A DNA stretch of 16,871 bases, taken from CAVQNQ01 sp964427655 (GTDB lineage: Bacteria; Acidobacteriota; Terriglobia; Bryobacterales; Bryobacteraceae). The DNA lies in NCBI GenBank assembly GCA_964427655.1, contig CAYRWE010000102.1, positions 1 to 16,871 of the forward strand, given 5' to 3'. Of this stretch, positions 7,652 through 14,132 are shown piece by piece; position 1 is the first letter of the stretch, and the number at the start of each line of letters is the position of its first letter. The notes below the pieces were generated by a model. That model saw only the letters and a list, made by a program, of their open reading frames with translations. It was not told where the DNA came from and made no database searches. A program made the translations under genes and the position numbers.

Positions 7652-8784
7652 CACTGAACGACCGTGCCGCTCCATTGCTTCCCGGCCGCGTTGACCGAGC
7701 AAGGCGAGCCCACAAAATGGTCGCCTTCGACGCGCGCCCTTCCCATGCCGTAGCTGCACCAGTGGCCCAGTTGGCCCGCCTGTGGGGTGGGGGCGGCCGT
7801 GCCGCTCGAGCCCATCATCATCTGCGGAAGATTGCCGAGCGTGCCGGTGTCGACCGGGCCAAAGGCGCCCATGTGCCGGTAGACATCCGAGGTATCCGGC
7901 AGGTTGGCCATGCCCTTGGCGAGGGAGCGGAAGATCATCTGCTGCGTCATGGCGCGGCGCCGGCGCTCTTCCGGGGTCATCATGGCTTCGCGCAGATCGG
8001 CCAGATCCCGGCGGCGCCGGTCGAGCCGCTGGCGGCACGCATCCAGGTACTTGTCGAAGGTCTTCTTATCGGCATTCACCGTGTTCTGCCAGGCGGTGAG
8101 CTTGTCGTAGTTGGTGCGCGGGAAATTGCGGTCGTGGGCCTTCATTCGCAGAAAATCCGCGAGCATGAACTGGCGGCTGGCGATCATCTGGTCGAAGCGG
8201 AAGACGGCGTCGGTCAGAGCGGCCGCGGACTTGATTTCGGCGTCGTAGGCGGCCACCAGCGCGGAGCCATCCGGCGGATGAGACAGGAAGGGCAACCACG
8301 TGTGCTGAGGCTGTGCGGCGCGGGCCAGCGCGAGTTGACAGCGCAGGTCGGCGAGGCGCTCTTGGCCGCGCGCCAGATTCATGGTGGCGGCAGCATACTT
8401 CCAGGAGTCCTTGTCGTTCTCCTTGGCGATGCGGTCGCGCTCCCTGAAATAGTTCATCTGGGCCGCATCGGTGCCAAAGAAGTTGTGATAGCCGGTCATG
8501 GCGGGGATGCGCGCTTTTTCCAACTGCGCGGCGCGCTCGCGGCGGACGGCTTCGAGCGGCGCCAGGGCGTCTTCGAGAGGCTTGAGGGCGGCTTCACTTT
8601 TGGCGATGTCGGCTTCGAGATCGGGAATCGACCGTGTGGAAGCGGGCCTGGAAAGCACCGCCGAATTCGCTACCGAGCCGGGACGGCGGTCCAGGAAGTT
8701 GGTTGTAAATCTGTAGCCCAGCCATAGGACCAGGAGGAGAGGCGGAAGGAGAAAGAGAATCAGACGGAGCGGTTTGCGAGCCAC
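7651..8784 (-). CDS. Membrane-anchored coiled-coil protein, unknown function
   Basis: The 377-residue product has one N-terminal hydrophobic segment (about residues 6-24, LRLILFLLPPLLLVLWLGY) following MARK. It is therefore either a signal anchor or an uncleaved signal. The body is mainly helical and charged, with likely coiled coils at about 53-95 and 245-285 (CRQRLDRRRRDLADLREAM). The last 80 residues are Gly/Met/Ser-rich and contain two Cys (CSYGMGRA and SPCSV), which could form a disulfide if periplasmic. No family was recognised. The start is GTG 8784, preceded by AAGGA at 8792-8796 with seven bases of spacing. An A/T-rich TATATATT at 8804-8811 (minus strand) is a candidate -10. It converges on the 193-residue membrane protein gene. 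Confidence 0.78.
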   Translation of the reverse strand: MARKPLRLILFLLPPLLLVLWLGYRFTTNFLDRRPGSVANSAVLSRPASTRSIPDLEADIAKSEAALKPLEDALAPLEAVRRERAAQLEKARIPAMTGYHNFFGTDAAQMNYFRERDRIAKENDKDSWKYAAATMNLARGQERLADLRCQLALARAAQPQHTWLPFLSHPPDGSALVAAYDAEIKSAAALTDAVFRFDQMIASRQFMLADFLRMKAHDRNFPRTNYDKLTAWQNTVNADKKTFDKYLDACRQRLDRRRRDLADLREAMMTPEERRRRAMTQQMIFRSLAKGMANLPDTSDVYRHMGAFGPVDTGTLGNLPQMMMGSSGTAAPTPQAGQLGHWCSYGMGRARVEGDHFVGSPCSVNAAGKQWSGTVVQ

Positions 8785-8890
8785 GGAAAATCCTTGTCGT
8801 TGGAATATATAAGGACAAGTTACTCCGGATTTGTGAAGGCTATGTTACAGCCAAGGGTGTCGCGGTACTAACGGCAGAGGCACGAAGTTC

Positions 8891-8913
8891 TGGGCAGGCT
8901 AAAGCGTGCCCCA
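8891..8913. repeat. REP-like intergenic hairpin (GGGCAGGC...GCGTGCCCC)
   Basis: An imperfect inverted repeat (TGGGCAGGC / GCGTGCCCCA, one bulge, loop TAAA) lies in the 237-base gap between the coiled-coil gene and the repeat-protein gene. It resembles hairpins of the form GGGGCAGGCTTTAGCCTGCCCC, which I recall from Acidobacteriota intergenic regions. A second, weaker stem (GCTGCG 8918-8923 / CGCAGC 8938-8943) follows it. The repeat status is inferred, since only one copy is in the window. Confidence 0.35.
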
Positions 8914-8944
8914 CCGCGCTGCGTGGCTGGCGGAAGTCGCAGCC

Positions 8945-8982
8945 AAAAAAACGAGCCGCCCGGCGAAGTGCCGGACGGCTCG
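8945..8982 (-). terminator. Rho-independent terminator of the Gly/Tyr-rich repeat protein gene
   Basis: On the minus strand, 40 bases after the stop at 9022, a stem with seven perfect pairs (CGAGCCG/CGGCTCG), one mismatch and five more pairs closes a five-base loop (8952-8982). It is followed directly by seven T (8951-8945). This is a textbook intrinsic terminator. It isolates the gene from the coiled-coil gene downstream on the same strand. Confidence 0.9.
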
Positions 8983-9021
8983 GGTTGGGTTGGCGCTGGC
9001 TATATGTTTCGAGTTTCGAGG

Positions 9022-9498
9022 TCACCGACGGAAACCGCCGCCGCGTGCATATCCGTGGCCGTATCCACCCCGCGCATATCCGCCCCCGACGTATCCCCGC
9101 GCATATCCACCGCCCGCGTATCCCCGCGCGTATCCGCCGCCGGCGTATCCCCGCGCGTATCCGCCACCGGCGTATCCGCGGTAGGCCGGCCCGGCATACC
9201 TCGGGCCGCCCCAATATCCGGCATAGTACTGGCCGCCGTAAAGGCGCGGTCCCACCCAATAAGCGCCGGCGTAGGGCGGCAGCGACCAGTAGCCGCCCAC
9301 CCAGCTTCCGTAGCCGTCATAGTAGCCGTTGATCCAGAGATATCCCGGCCCGGGGCACGGAGGCCGATAAGCACCCACTGCCACGGGAGAGGGATCCCCG
9401 TAATAACCTGGCGCGCCGACCGCTACTCCCACGCCAATACGCTGGGCGAAGAGAGACCCGCCGGCCACCAGCAGAAGCGCCATCAATTTCGTTTTCAT
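9022..9498 (-). CDS. Secreted Gly/Tyr/Arg-rich tandem-repeat protein
   Basis: The 158-residue product has a clear Sec signal peptide (MKTKLMALLLVAGGSLFAQ, cleavage near residue 18). The middle (about residues 46-100) is rich in Tyr, Trp, Pro and Gly with YLWINGYYD, SWVGGYW and AGYWGG. It resembles the YXWXGXW-type repeats of exported bacterial proteins. The C-terminal third consists of nine-residue repeats: GYAGGGYAR three times (108-134), GYVGGGYAR (135-143) and a degenerate GGYGHGYAR (144-152). The start at 9498 has a near-perfect Shine-Dalgarno AAGGAGGTC at 9506-9514, seven bases upstream. The gene has its own sigma-54-type promoter and its own terminator, so it is a single-gene transcription unit. 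A surface or matrix structural role is plausible but inferred. Confidence 0.85.
   Translation of the reverse strand: MKTKLMALLLVAGGSLFAQRIGVGVAVGAPGYYGDPSPVAVGAYRPPCPGPGYLWINGYYDGYGSWVGGYWSLPPYAGAYWVGPRLYGGQYYAGYWGGPRYAGPAYRGYAGGGYARGYAGGGYARGYAGGGYARGYVGGGYARGGYGHGYARGGGFRR
9043..9177 (-). repeat. 27-bp in-frame tandem repeat, five units
   Basis: Five consecutive 27-base units encode the GYAGGGYAR array. The three encoding the exact motif differ only at a few bases, the fourth has Ala to Val, and the fifth is degenerate. The repeat is in frame, so unit gain or loss would change protein length without frameshift. Confidence 0.9.
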
Positions 9499-9528
9499 TG
9501 TTCCCGACCTCCTTGCACCACCCTTGAT

Positions 9529-9545
9529 TGCAAGCTGCGTGCCAA
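9529..9545 (-). promoter_or_regulatory. Sigma-54 (-24/-12) promoter of the repeat protein gene
   Basis: The minus strand reads TTGGCACGCAGCTTGCA. It matches the sigma-54 consensus YTGGCACG-N4-TTGCW at every fixed base, and the GG and GC dinucleotides are exactly ten bases apart. The predicted start of transcription is near 9519. That gives a leader of about 20 bases that still contains the whole Shine-Dalgarno at 9506-9514. Genes under sigma-54 need an AAA+ enhancer-binding activator, which is not identified in this window. Confidence 0.82.
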
Positions 9546-9587
9546 TGGATAACTCGTTGAAAACAGGATAATTGAAGTTTATCTACT

Positions 9588-9623
9588 GGCTGGAATCCAC
9601 CGCCCCGATGGTGGAATTCAGCC
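9588..9623. promoter_or_regulatory. Inverted repeat at enhancer distance, candidate activator-binding site
   Basis: GGCTGGAATCCACC (9588-9601) and GGTGGAATTCAGCC (9610-9623) form an inverted repeat with 12 of 14 positions complementary, spaced by eight bases. It lies about 69-104 bases upstream of the predicted sigma-54 start near 9519, where enhancer-binding proteins usually bind. It could instead be a hairpin unrelated to regulation. Confidence 0.45.
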
Positions 9624-9656
9624 GCCTCGCGGGGCACGCGTGTGGGCTCCGGCGTC

Positions 9657-9662
9657 TATAAT
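9657..9662 (+). promoter_or_regulatory. Putative -10 element TATAAT of the DUF1080 gene (leaderless)
   Basis: A perfect TATAAT preceded by GGCGTC lies six bases before the ATG at 9669. With a start of transcription about seven bases downstream, the mRNA would begin at or next to the A of the ATG. No Shine-Dalgarno is present, which fits a leaderless message. Confidence 0.5.
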
Positions 9663-9668
9663 GATCTG

Positions 9669-10418
9669 ATGAACCAACGCAGGCGATTATCTCTTTTCGA
9701 AGCGGCCGCCGTTTCGTGTGCCGCGGCGGGGTTGCTCTGGAGCCAGCAGGCCCCAGTGTCTCCACCGCGCCCGCCCACGGTGCCCTTCACCCGCGCCGAG
9801 CTGGAAGCCATTCCTGTGGTGCCGCCGCGCACCGGGGCGAGCGTGACGAAAACGCTTTTCGATGGCCAGACTCTCAACGGCTGGCGCGGCAATCTCGAGT
9901 GGTGGTCGGTCAGCGATGGCGCCATCGTCGGGAAGTCGAGCGGCAAAGTGCCGAGCAATTTCTTATTCACTGCGGACAATTACTCCGATTTCAGGCTCAC
10001 GCTGTCATCTCGGGTGGTGACATCGGAGAACCACGCCGGCGTGGCTTTCTGGGGCCAAATCGCGGAACAACCCGGTAATAAATGGTACACGAGCGGCCCG
10101 CTGGTCATCTTCCCGATTCCCAGCATGTGGGACTACATCGAGGCCAAAGGACTGCGCGTGTACAAGGCGACCGAGGAGAAAGTCTCGAGCCAGCACGAAT
10201 GGGTCAAGGTGGAGATTCTGGCCCAGGGTAACCGCGTGCGCACGGCATTCAACGGCGTCGAGGTGATGGAATGGCGCGAGCCCGACCCCAACCGCATCAA
10301 GGTTGGTCCGATCGGCATTCAACTGCACGGCCTGGATGGAGTGCAGGAAGTTCTATATAAAGATATCGTGGTGGAAACATTCCCACGGGAAGACCGGCTG
10401 GTCACGCTGAAAAAATAG
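9669..10418 (+). CDS. Secreted DUF1080 protein (3-keto-disaccharide hydrolase-like, concanavalin-like fold)
   Basis: The 249-residue product has an N-terminal signal sequence (MNQRRRLSLFEAAAVSCAAAG, cleavage near residue 26). A Pro-rich linker follows, then a single DUF1080 domain from about residue 60 to the end. Family hallmarks are KTLFDGQTLNGWRG (61-74), WWSVSDGAIVGKS (78-90), a DFRL strand at 107-110, NHAGVAFWG (121-129) and the closing VGPIGIQLHG. The domain is a beta sandwich. Characterised members hydrolyse 3-keto-glucosides, and the family often accompanies exported Gfo/Idh/MocA oxidoreductases. One is encoded about 5 kb away, but not as an operon. The ATG at 9669 gives the signal peptide; an ATG at 9642 would precede the -10 element. 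The gene converges on the lactate permease with five bases between. Confidence 0.9.
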   Translation: MNQRRRLSLFEAAAVSCAAAGLLWSQQAPVSPPRPPTVPFTRAELEAIPVVPPRTGASVTKTLFDGQTLNGWRGNLEWWSVSDGAIVGKSSGKVPSNFLFTADNYSDFRLTLSSRVVTSENHAGVAFWGQIAEQPGNKWYTSGPLVIFPIPSMWDYIEAKGLRVYKATEEKVSSQHEWVKVEILAQGNRVRTAFNGVEVMEWREPDPNRIKVGPIGIQLHGLDGVQEVLYKDIVVETFPREDRLVTLKK

Positions 10419-10423
10419 CGCCG

Positions 10424-12043
10424 CTACGGCACCCATTGCGGAACGGCGTAGGCCAGGAAGATCGTCAGCAGGGCGACCAGCGACATCAGCAGCAGGCAGT
10501 GGCGCAGCGCGAAGCGGAACAGGCCGCCTTCGTCGGAGGGCTTCAGGCCGGCGCCCACGGCCGCCACGGCGATGCTTTGCAAGCTGATCATCTTGGCCAT
10601 CATGCTGCCGTTCGAGTTGGCGGCGGCCATTAGCGTGGGGCTGAGGCCCAGGCGCGTGGCCGTCACTACCTGCAGGTTGCCGAACAGCGCGTTGGCGGAT
10701 GTAATCGAGCCCGTCAGGAAGCCGCCCAGCCCTCCCAGCACGGCGCTGAAGAACGGGAACAGCACGCCGGTGGTGGCGAATACCAGCCCGAGAGTCGCGG
10801 TGGCGCCGGAATAGTTCATGACGAATGCCAACGCCAGAACCGCGGCGATGGTCACCTCGGAGTAGAAAACCTGTTTCCAGGTGGCGCGCAGAAGTTTGCC
10901 GAAGCGGGCCGGCGACAAGCCCAGCAGCAGCGACGAAAGCGCCGCCGCGAGCACGCCCGCCGTGCCCGCCGCCCCCAGCCAATCGAGCCGGTAAATGGCC
11001 GCGTACGGAGTCGCTTTGGGGACCACCGGCGCGACTTCCGTCACCGCCAGGTGCAGGCCCGGCCAGGGGAACACGATCGCGAGCTTTCCCAATGGCGCCT
11101 TCAACGCGCTCGACAGAACCACCATCACCACCAGGATGGCGTAGGGACTCCAGGCCCGGATCACTTCGCCGGCCGTATGCGGCTGCGATTCCGCCTGCAC
11201 CGCGTGATCGCCCGCGAGCACGAAATCGTCCTTGGGCTTCCAGACGAGCAGCAGAGCCACCAGCGCCACCAGCGCCGCCAGCGCCCCTCCCATGCTGGCC
11301 AGATGGGGGCCAATGAAATAAGCGATCAGAAACTGCACGCCGCCCCAGGTCACGCCGCAGACCAGCGCCGCCGGCAGCACTCCCTTGAGCGCTTTCCAGC
11401 CGCCCATTACGAGGACCATGTATGCGGGCAGCAGCAGGGACGCCGGCAGGCAGATCAATCCTACCGCCCCGCTCAGTTTCTCGATGGGCAGGCCCGTCAC
11501 GGCGGCGAGGGTGACCACCGGGATACCGATGGAACCGAAGGCCACCGGAACCGTGTTCGCCAGCAGGCAAAGGCCGGCCGCGTAGAAGGGCGCGAACCCC
11601 AGCCCGATCAGCATGGTGCTGGCCACCGCCACGGGGACGCCGAAGCCTGCCGCGCTCTCCAGAAAGGCGCCGAAACAGAAGGCGATCAGCAAGGCTTGCA
11701 GCCGGCGGTCCCGCGTCAGCCCGCCGAGCGAATCCTTGATAATCTCGAATTTCCCGGACTCCACCACCACGCGGTAAAGAAGGACCGCGGCGAAAACGAT
11801 CCAGCCGATGGGGAACAGGCCAAAGGCCGCTCCGTAGCCCAGCGAACCGGCCACCAGCTTCACAGGCATGCGATAGAGCAGCAGCGCCACCCCGACGGCG
11901 GCCGCCAGCCCGGCGAGAGACGCTTTCCAGGCCGGGAACCGCTTGATTCCCAGCAGGTAGAGCATCGCAAAAGCGGGAAGCGCCGCCATGATCGCGGAGA
12001 GTGTCAGGCTATCCGCGAGCGGGGTATAGTTTTGTGTCCACAT
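10424..12043 (-). CDS. lctP: L-lactate permease
   Basis: The 539-residue product matches the LctP/LldP lactate:proton symporter family in length (about 550 usual) and in its many membrane helices, about 12-14. Conserved signatures are visible: SAAGFGVPVAVASTMLIGLGF spans the first conserved region, AFGSIGIPV follows, and TGSITSANALFGNLQ then NSNGSMMAKMISLQSIAVA mark the C-terminal half. It would import lactate or glycolate across the inner membrane. The frame extends upstream to 12157, but the ATG at 12043 (MWTQNYTPLADSLTLS) matches the family N-terminus and avoids overlap with the divergent gene's promoter and start. No good Shine-Dalgarno is seen before it. No lactate dehydrogenase gene is adjacent. 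It diverges from the deaminase gene across 112 bases. Confidence 0.94.
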   Translation of the reverse strand: MWTQNYTPLADSLTLSAIMAALPAFAMLYLLGIKRFPAWKASLAGLAAAVGVALLLYRMPVKLVAGSLGYGAAFGLFPIGWIVFAAVLLYRVVVESGKFEIIKDSLGGLTRDRRLQALLIAFCFGAFLESAAGFGVPVAVASTMLIGLGFAPFYAAGLCLLANTVPVAFGSIGIPVVTLAAVTGLPIEKLSGAVGLICLPASLLLPAYMVLVMGGWKALKGVLPAALVCGVTWGGVQFLIAYFIGPHLASMGGALAALVALVALLLVWKPKDDFVLAGDHAVQAESQPHTAGEVIRAWSPYAILVVMVVLSSALKAPLGKLAIVFPWPGLHLAVTEVAPVVPKATPYAAIYRLDWLGAAGTAGVLAAALSSLLLGLSPARFGKLLRATWKQVFYSEVTIAAVLALAFVMNYSGATATLGLVFATTGVLFPFFSAVLGGLGGFLTGSITSANALFGNLQVVTATRLGLSPTLMAAANSNGSMMAKMISLQSIAVAAVGAGLKPSDEGGLFRFALRHCLLLMSLVALLTIFLAYAVPQWVP

Positions 12044-12142
12044 GAGGGGTAAACAACGTGATAACGGAAGGCGCGCCCCAGTGTCAACTCGGCGCCTGCG
12101 GAATCCGGGCGTGGCGGGTCCCCAGCGGCGCCGCTTCTCTGC

Positions 12143-12148
12143 TAGATT
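12143..12148 (+). promoter_or_regulatory. Putative -10-like element TAGATT of the deaminase gene
   Basis: TAGATT lies seven bases before the ATG at 12156, with no Shine-Dalgarno between, so a leaderless message is possible. It matches TATAAT in four of six positions, and no -35 is seen. Confidence 0.3.
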
Positions 12149-12155
12149 TGTGACC

Positions 12156-12608
12156 ATGCGCCCGATTCCGGGATGGGATCAGTATTATCTCGATATCTGC
12201 AAGGTCGTGGCGGCCCGCAGCAAGGACCCCAACACGCAGATCGGCTGCGTGGTCGTGGGTCCCAACCACGAGATCCGCTCCACCGGCTACAACTCGTTCC
12301 CGCGCGGCATTCGCGACGACGTGCCGGAGAGGCTGGTGCGGCCGGCCAAGTACCTCTGGATCGAGCACGCCGAGCGCAACGCCATCTGCAACGCGGCGCG
12401 CGCCGGGACGGCGACCGAAGGCTGCACCATCTATGTTGAGATCATGCCGTGCATGGATTGCGCCCGCGCCATCGTGCAGGCCGGCATCATCCAGGCTGTG
12501 ATCTCGGCCCAACGCATGTCCCAGTACTCGAGCGAGTACTACAACGAGCACTTCGGGATGGTGGAGACGCTCTTCGGGGAGGCTGGGGTCGGCGTGCGGC
12601 GGGTGTGA
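12156..12608 (+). CDS. dCMP/cytidine deaminase family protein (deoxycytidylate deaminase-like)
   Basis: The 150-residue protein has the complete zinc deaminase signature. HAERNAI at 71-77 supplies the zinc-binding His71 and proton-shuttling Glu73. PCMDCARAI at 98-106 supplies Cys99 and Cys102. The N-terminus (YYLDICKVVAARSKDPNTQIGCVVV) is typical of deoxycytidylate deaminases, which convert dCMP to dUMP for thymidylate synthesis; ComEB of Bacillus is a relative. Length fits the family (about 140-190). The start is placed at ATG 12156 because the longer in-frame start at 12042 would overlap the divergent permease gene and adds an Arg-rich non-family segment. There is no allosteric-domain extension. 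Confidence 0.92.
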   Translation: MRPIPGWDQYYLDICKVVAARSKDPNTQIGCVVVGPNHEIRSTGYNSFPRGIRDDVPERLVRPAKYLWIEHAERNAICNAARAGTATEGCTIYVEIMPCMDCARAIVQAGIIQAVISAQRMSQYSSEYYNEHFGMVETLFGEAGVGVRRV

Positions 12609-12663
12609 AGTCCGTGGCTTCCAGTGTTGCGAAATCGTGTCCTGAGATACAATGGAACTTACG

Positions 12664-12695
12664 CGAGCGTGCGGTTAGTAACGCTCGGTAGTTTT
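12664..12695 (+). terminator. Weak hairpin with T-rich tail after the deaminase gene
   Basis: CGAGCGT (12664-12670) and ACGCTCG (12681-12687) form a perfect 7-bp stem with a ten-base loop, followed by GTAGTTTT. It could end the deaminase transcript. It could also be a 5' leader structure for the next gene, since TACAAT at 12648-12653 with TTGCGA at 12627-12632 is a possible promoter just upstream. Confidence 0.4.
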
Positions 12696-12777
12696 GCAGG
12701 CCAGCTTCAGGATCCCTCTCAACCTCTCCTGCTCAATTCGACATCCTTCGGCGGGCCTGGCACGGAAGGACGCCCCA

Positions 12778-13086
12778 ATGCCGGAAAAAAACGGTCCTGA
12801 CGGTCGCTGGAGCCATGAGGAACTGCGCGCCGCGGAAGCTACCGCCTGCCAGTTTCTGGAAGACAATAGCACCGATATCGCCGATACCCTGCGAGCCAAG
12901 GTCAAGTTCCTCGAAATCCTGATCGAACGCCTGGAGCGCAAAGCCACGCATTTCGAGGACCGGCTGGAATACTTCGCACGGGTATCGGAGATTGCCCGGT
13001 TGATCGAGGACGATGCCAATGGCTTCTTCGAGCTGGCCTCGCAGCCGGTGGTGGCCCGCATCCTCGCGACCGTGCCGCGCCAGTAG
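12778..13086 (+). CDS. Small alpha-helical charged protein, unknown function
   Basis: The 102-residue product is highly charged and apparently all helical. A likely coiled-coil or helical hairpin covers about residues 35-72 (DIADTLRAKVKFLEILIERL, then a further ERK/EDRLEY stretch). There is no signal peptide, membrane segment or recognised domain. The ATG at 12778 is preferred over the upstream in-frame ATG at 12694, because GGAAGGA at 12764-12770 sits seven bases before it and the upstream extension has no helix-like pattern. It converges on fabD with only three bases between the stops. It may form a dimer, but nothing in its context gives a role. Confidence 0.7.
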   Translation: MPEKNGPDGRWSHEELRAAEATACQFLEDNSTDIADTLRAKVKFLEILIERLERKATHFEDRLEYFARVSEIARLIEDDANGFFELASQPVVARILATVPRQ

Positions 13087-13089
13087 CGG

Positions 13090-14049
13090 CTACAGCCGCA
13101 GCTTTTCCAGGTCGGCCGGCTCGCCGAACTTTCGTCCGGCGAGTGCCGGATTGATCGCGCGCAGCAGACCCGTGAGCACCGCGCCAGCGCCTACTTCCAC
13201 GAAATCGGCATGTCCCGCGCACGCCATCAGGCGGATGGCTTCCATCCAGCGCACCGGGTTGGGCACCTGATGGTATAGGCCCTCGCGCGCCTCGGCGCCG
13301 GTGCGAATCTCGCGCGCCTGCCAGTTGTTCACTAGCGGGCAGACCAGGTCGCGGAATTCGGTCGCATCCAGATCGGCGCGCAGGCGCTCCTGGGCGGGCT
13401 TCATTAGGGCGCAATGGAAGGGAGCGCTCACCGGCAGTAGCACGGCGCGGCGCGCACCGGCGGCTTTGGCCAGGTCGACCGCGCGGTTGACGGCGCCGGC
13501 GTGCCCGGCGATCACCACCTGGTCGGGCGAATTGAGATTGGCGGCGCTGACGATCTCGCCCTGCGCGGCCTGGCTCAAAATCGCGTCCAGCTTGCCATCG
13601 GGCAACCGCAGCACTGCGGCCATAGCGCCGACTCCCGCGGGCACGGCCTCCTGCATGTAGAGGCCGCGGTTGCGCACCAGCCGGACGGCATCCGCAAACC
13701 GCAGGCTTCCCGCTGCCACTAGCGCAGAATATTCGCCCAAGCTATGGCCCGCGACGCAGCACGGCTTGAAACCCTTCTCTTTCAACACGGAAAAGGCCGC
13801 GATCGAGACCGTGAGCAGGGCCGGCTGGGTGTTCTGGGTGAGCTTGAGTTGATCCTCGGGGCCTTCGAAGCAGAGCTTCGCGAGAGGGAAGCTCAGAGCG
13901 TCGTCGGCTTCCTCGAAGACCCGGCGCGCGGCCGGGAACGTCTCGGCGAGTGCCTTTCCCATCCCGGCGAACTGGGACCCCTGGCCGGGGAAAAGAAATA
14001 CGGTCCGAGGGGCGGCTACCGGGCCGCCTGTAGTGTTTGCATCGGTCAT
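13090..14049 (-). CDS. fabD: Malonyl-CoA:ACP transacylase
   Basis: The 319-residue protein transfers the malonyl group from malonyl-CoA to acyl carrier protein, the step that supplies the elongation unit for type II fatty acid synthesis in the cytoplasm. All hallmarks are present: FPGQGSQFAGMG (20-31), the nucleophile motif GHSLGEYSALVAAG with Ser103, the substrate carboxylate-binding Arg128 in RGLYMQEAVPAG, and the catalytic His212 in SAPFHCALM. Length matches the family (about 310). The ATG at 14049 is chosen over the longer start at 14091, because a TATAAT at 14059-14064 would fall inside the longer coding region. Unlike many bacteria, no other fab gene is adjacent here. Confidence 0.96.
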   Translation of the reverse strand: MTDANTTGGPVAAPRTVFLFPGQGSQFAGMGKALAETFPAARRVFEEADDALSFPLAKLCFEGPEDQLKLTQNTQPALLTVSIAAFSVLKEKGFKPCCVAGHSLGEYSALVAAGSLRFADAVRLVRNRGLYMQEAVPAGVGAMAAVLRLPDGKLDAILSQAAQGEIVSAANLNSPDQVVIAGHAGAVNRAVDLAKAAGARRAVLLPVSAPFHCALMKPAQERLRADLDATEFRDLVCPLVNNWQAREIRTGAEAREGLYHQVPNPVRWMEAIRLMACAGHADFVEVGAGAVLTGLLRAINPALAGRKFGEPADLEKLRL

Positions 14050-14053
14050 GAAT

Positions 14054-14070
14054 AGGCGATTATAACGCCT
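14054..14070 (-). promoter_or_regulatory. fabD -10 element TATAAT inside a short palindrome
   Basis: On the minus strand TATAAT (14064-14059) lies nine bases before the fabD ATG, so transcription would begin within a few bases of the start codon. The hexamer sits in the centre of an inverted repeat AGGCG-N7-CGCCT (14054-14070). The repeat could be an operator, or a chance result of the GC-rich flanks. Confidence 0.45.
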
Positions 14071-14132
14071 GCCACCGGGGGCACCGGTCATGGGCAGGTG
14101 CTATACTTCCGCCGGATACGGCGAAGGCCTGA

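Noticed and set aside
8457..8475. TTGGCACC-type match with GG-N10-GC spacing on the minus strand, considered as a second sigma-54 promoter
   Set aside because: The -12 half is not TTGC, and the site lies inside the coiled-coil gene with no gene start downstream.
7675..8727. 350-codon open frame on the plus strand opposite the coiled-coil protein
   Set aside because: It is antisense to a gene with a good start and anchor segment. The translation has no domain-like pattern, and long antisense frames are expected at this GC content.
9043..9177. Regularly spaced repeats considered as a CRISPR array
   Set aside because: The units are contiguous with no spacers, and they are in frame within a coding sequence.
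8906..9184. Plus-strand frame encoding a repeated AYPPPAYPR peptide
   Set aside because: It is the complement of the GYAGGGYAR repeat array. It has no Shine-Dalgarno and crosses the terminator hairpin of the real gene on the other strand.
10353..11570. 405-codon minus-strand frame overlapping the lactate permease, and a 333-codon plus-strand frame at 11051-12052
   Set aside because: Both lie over the clearly recognised permease. Their translations are Arg/Gly/His-rich shadow sequence.
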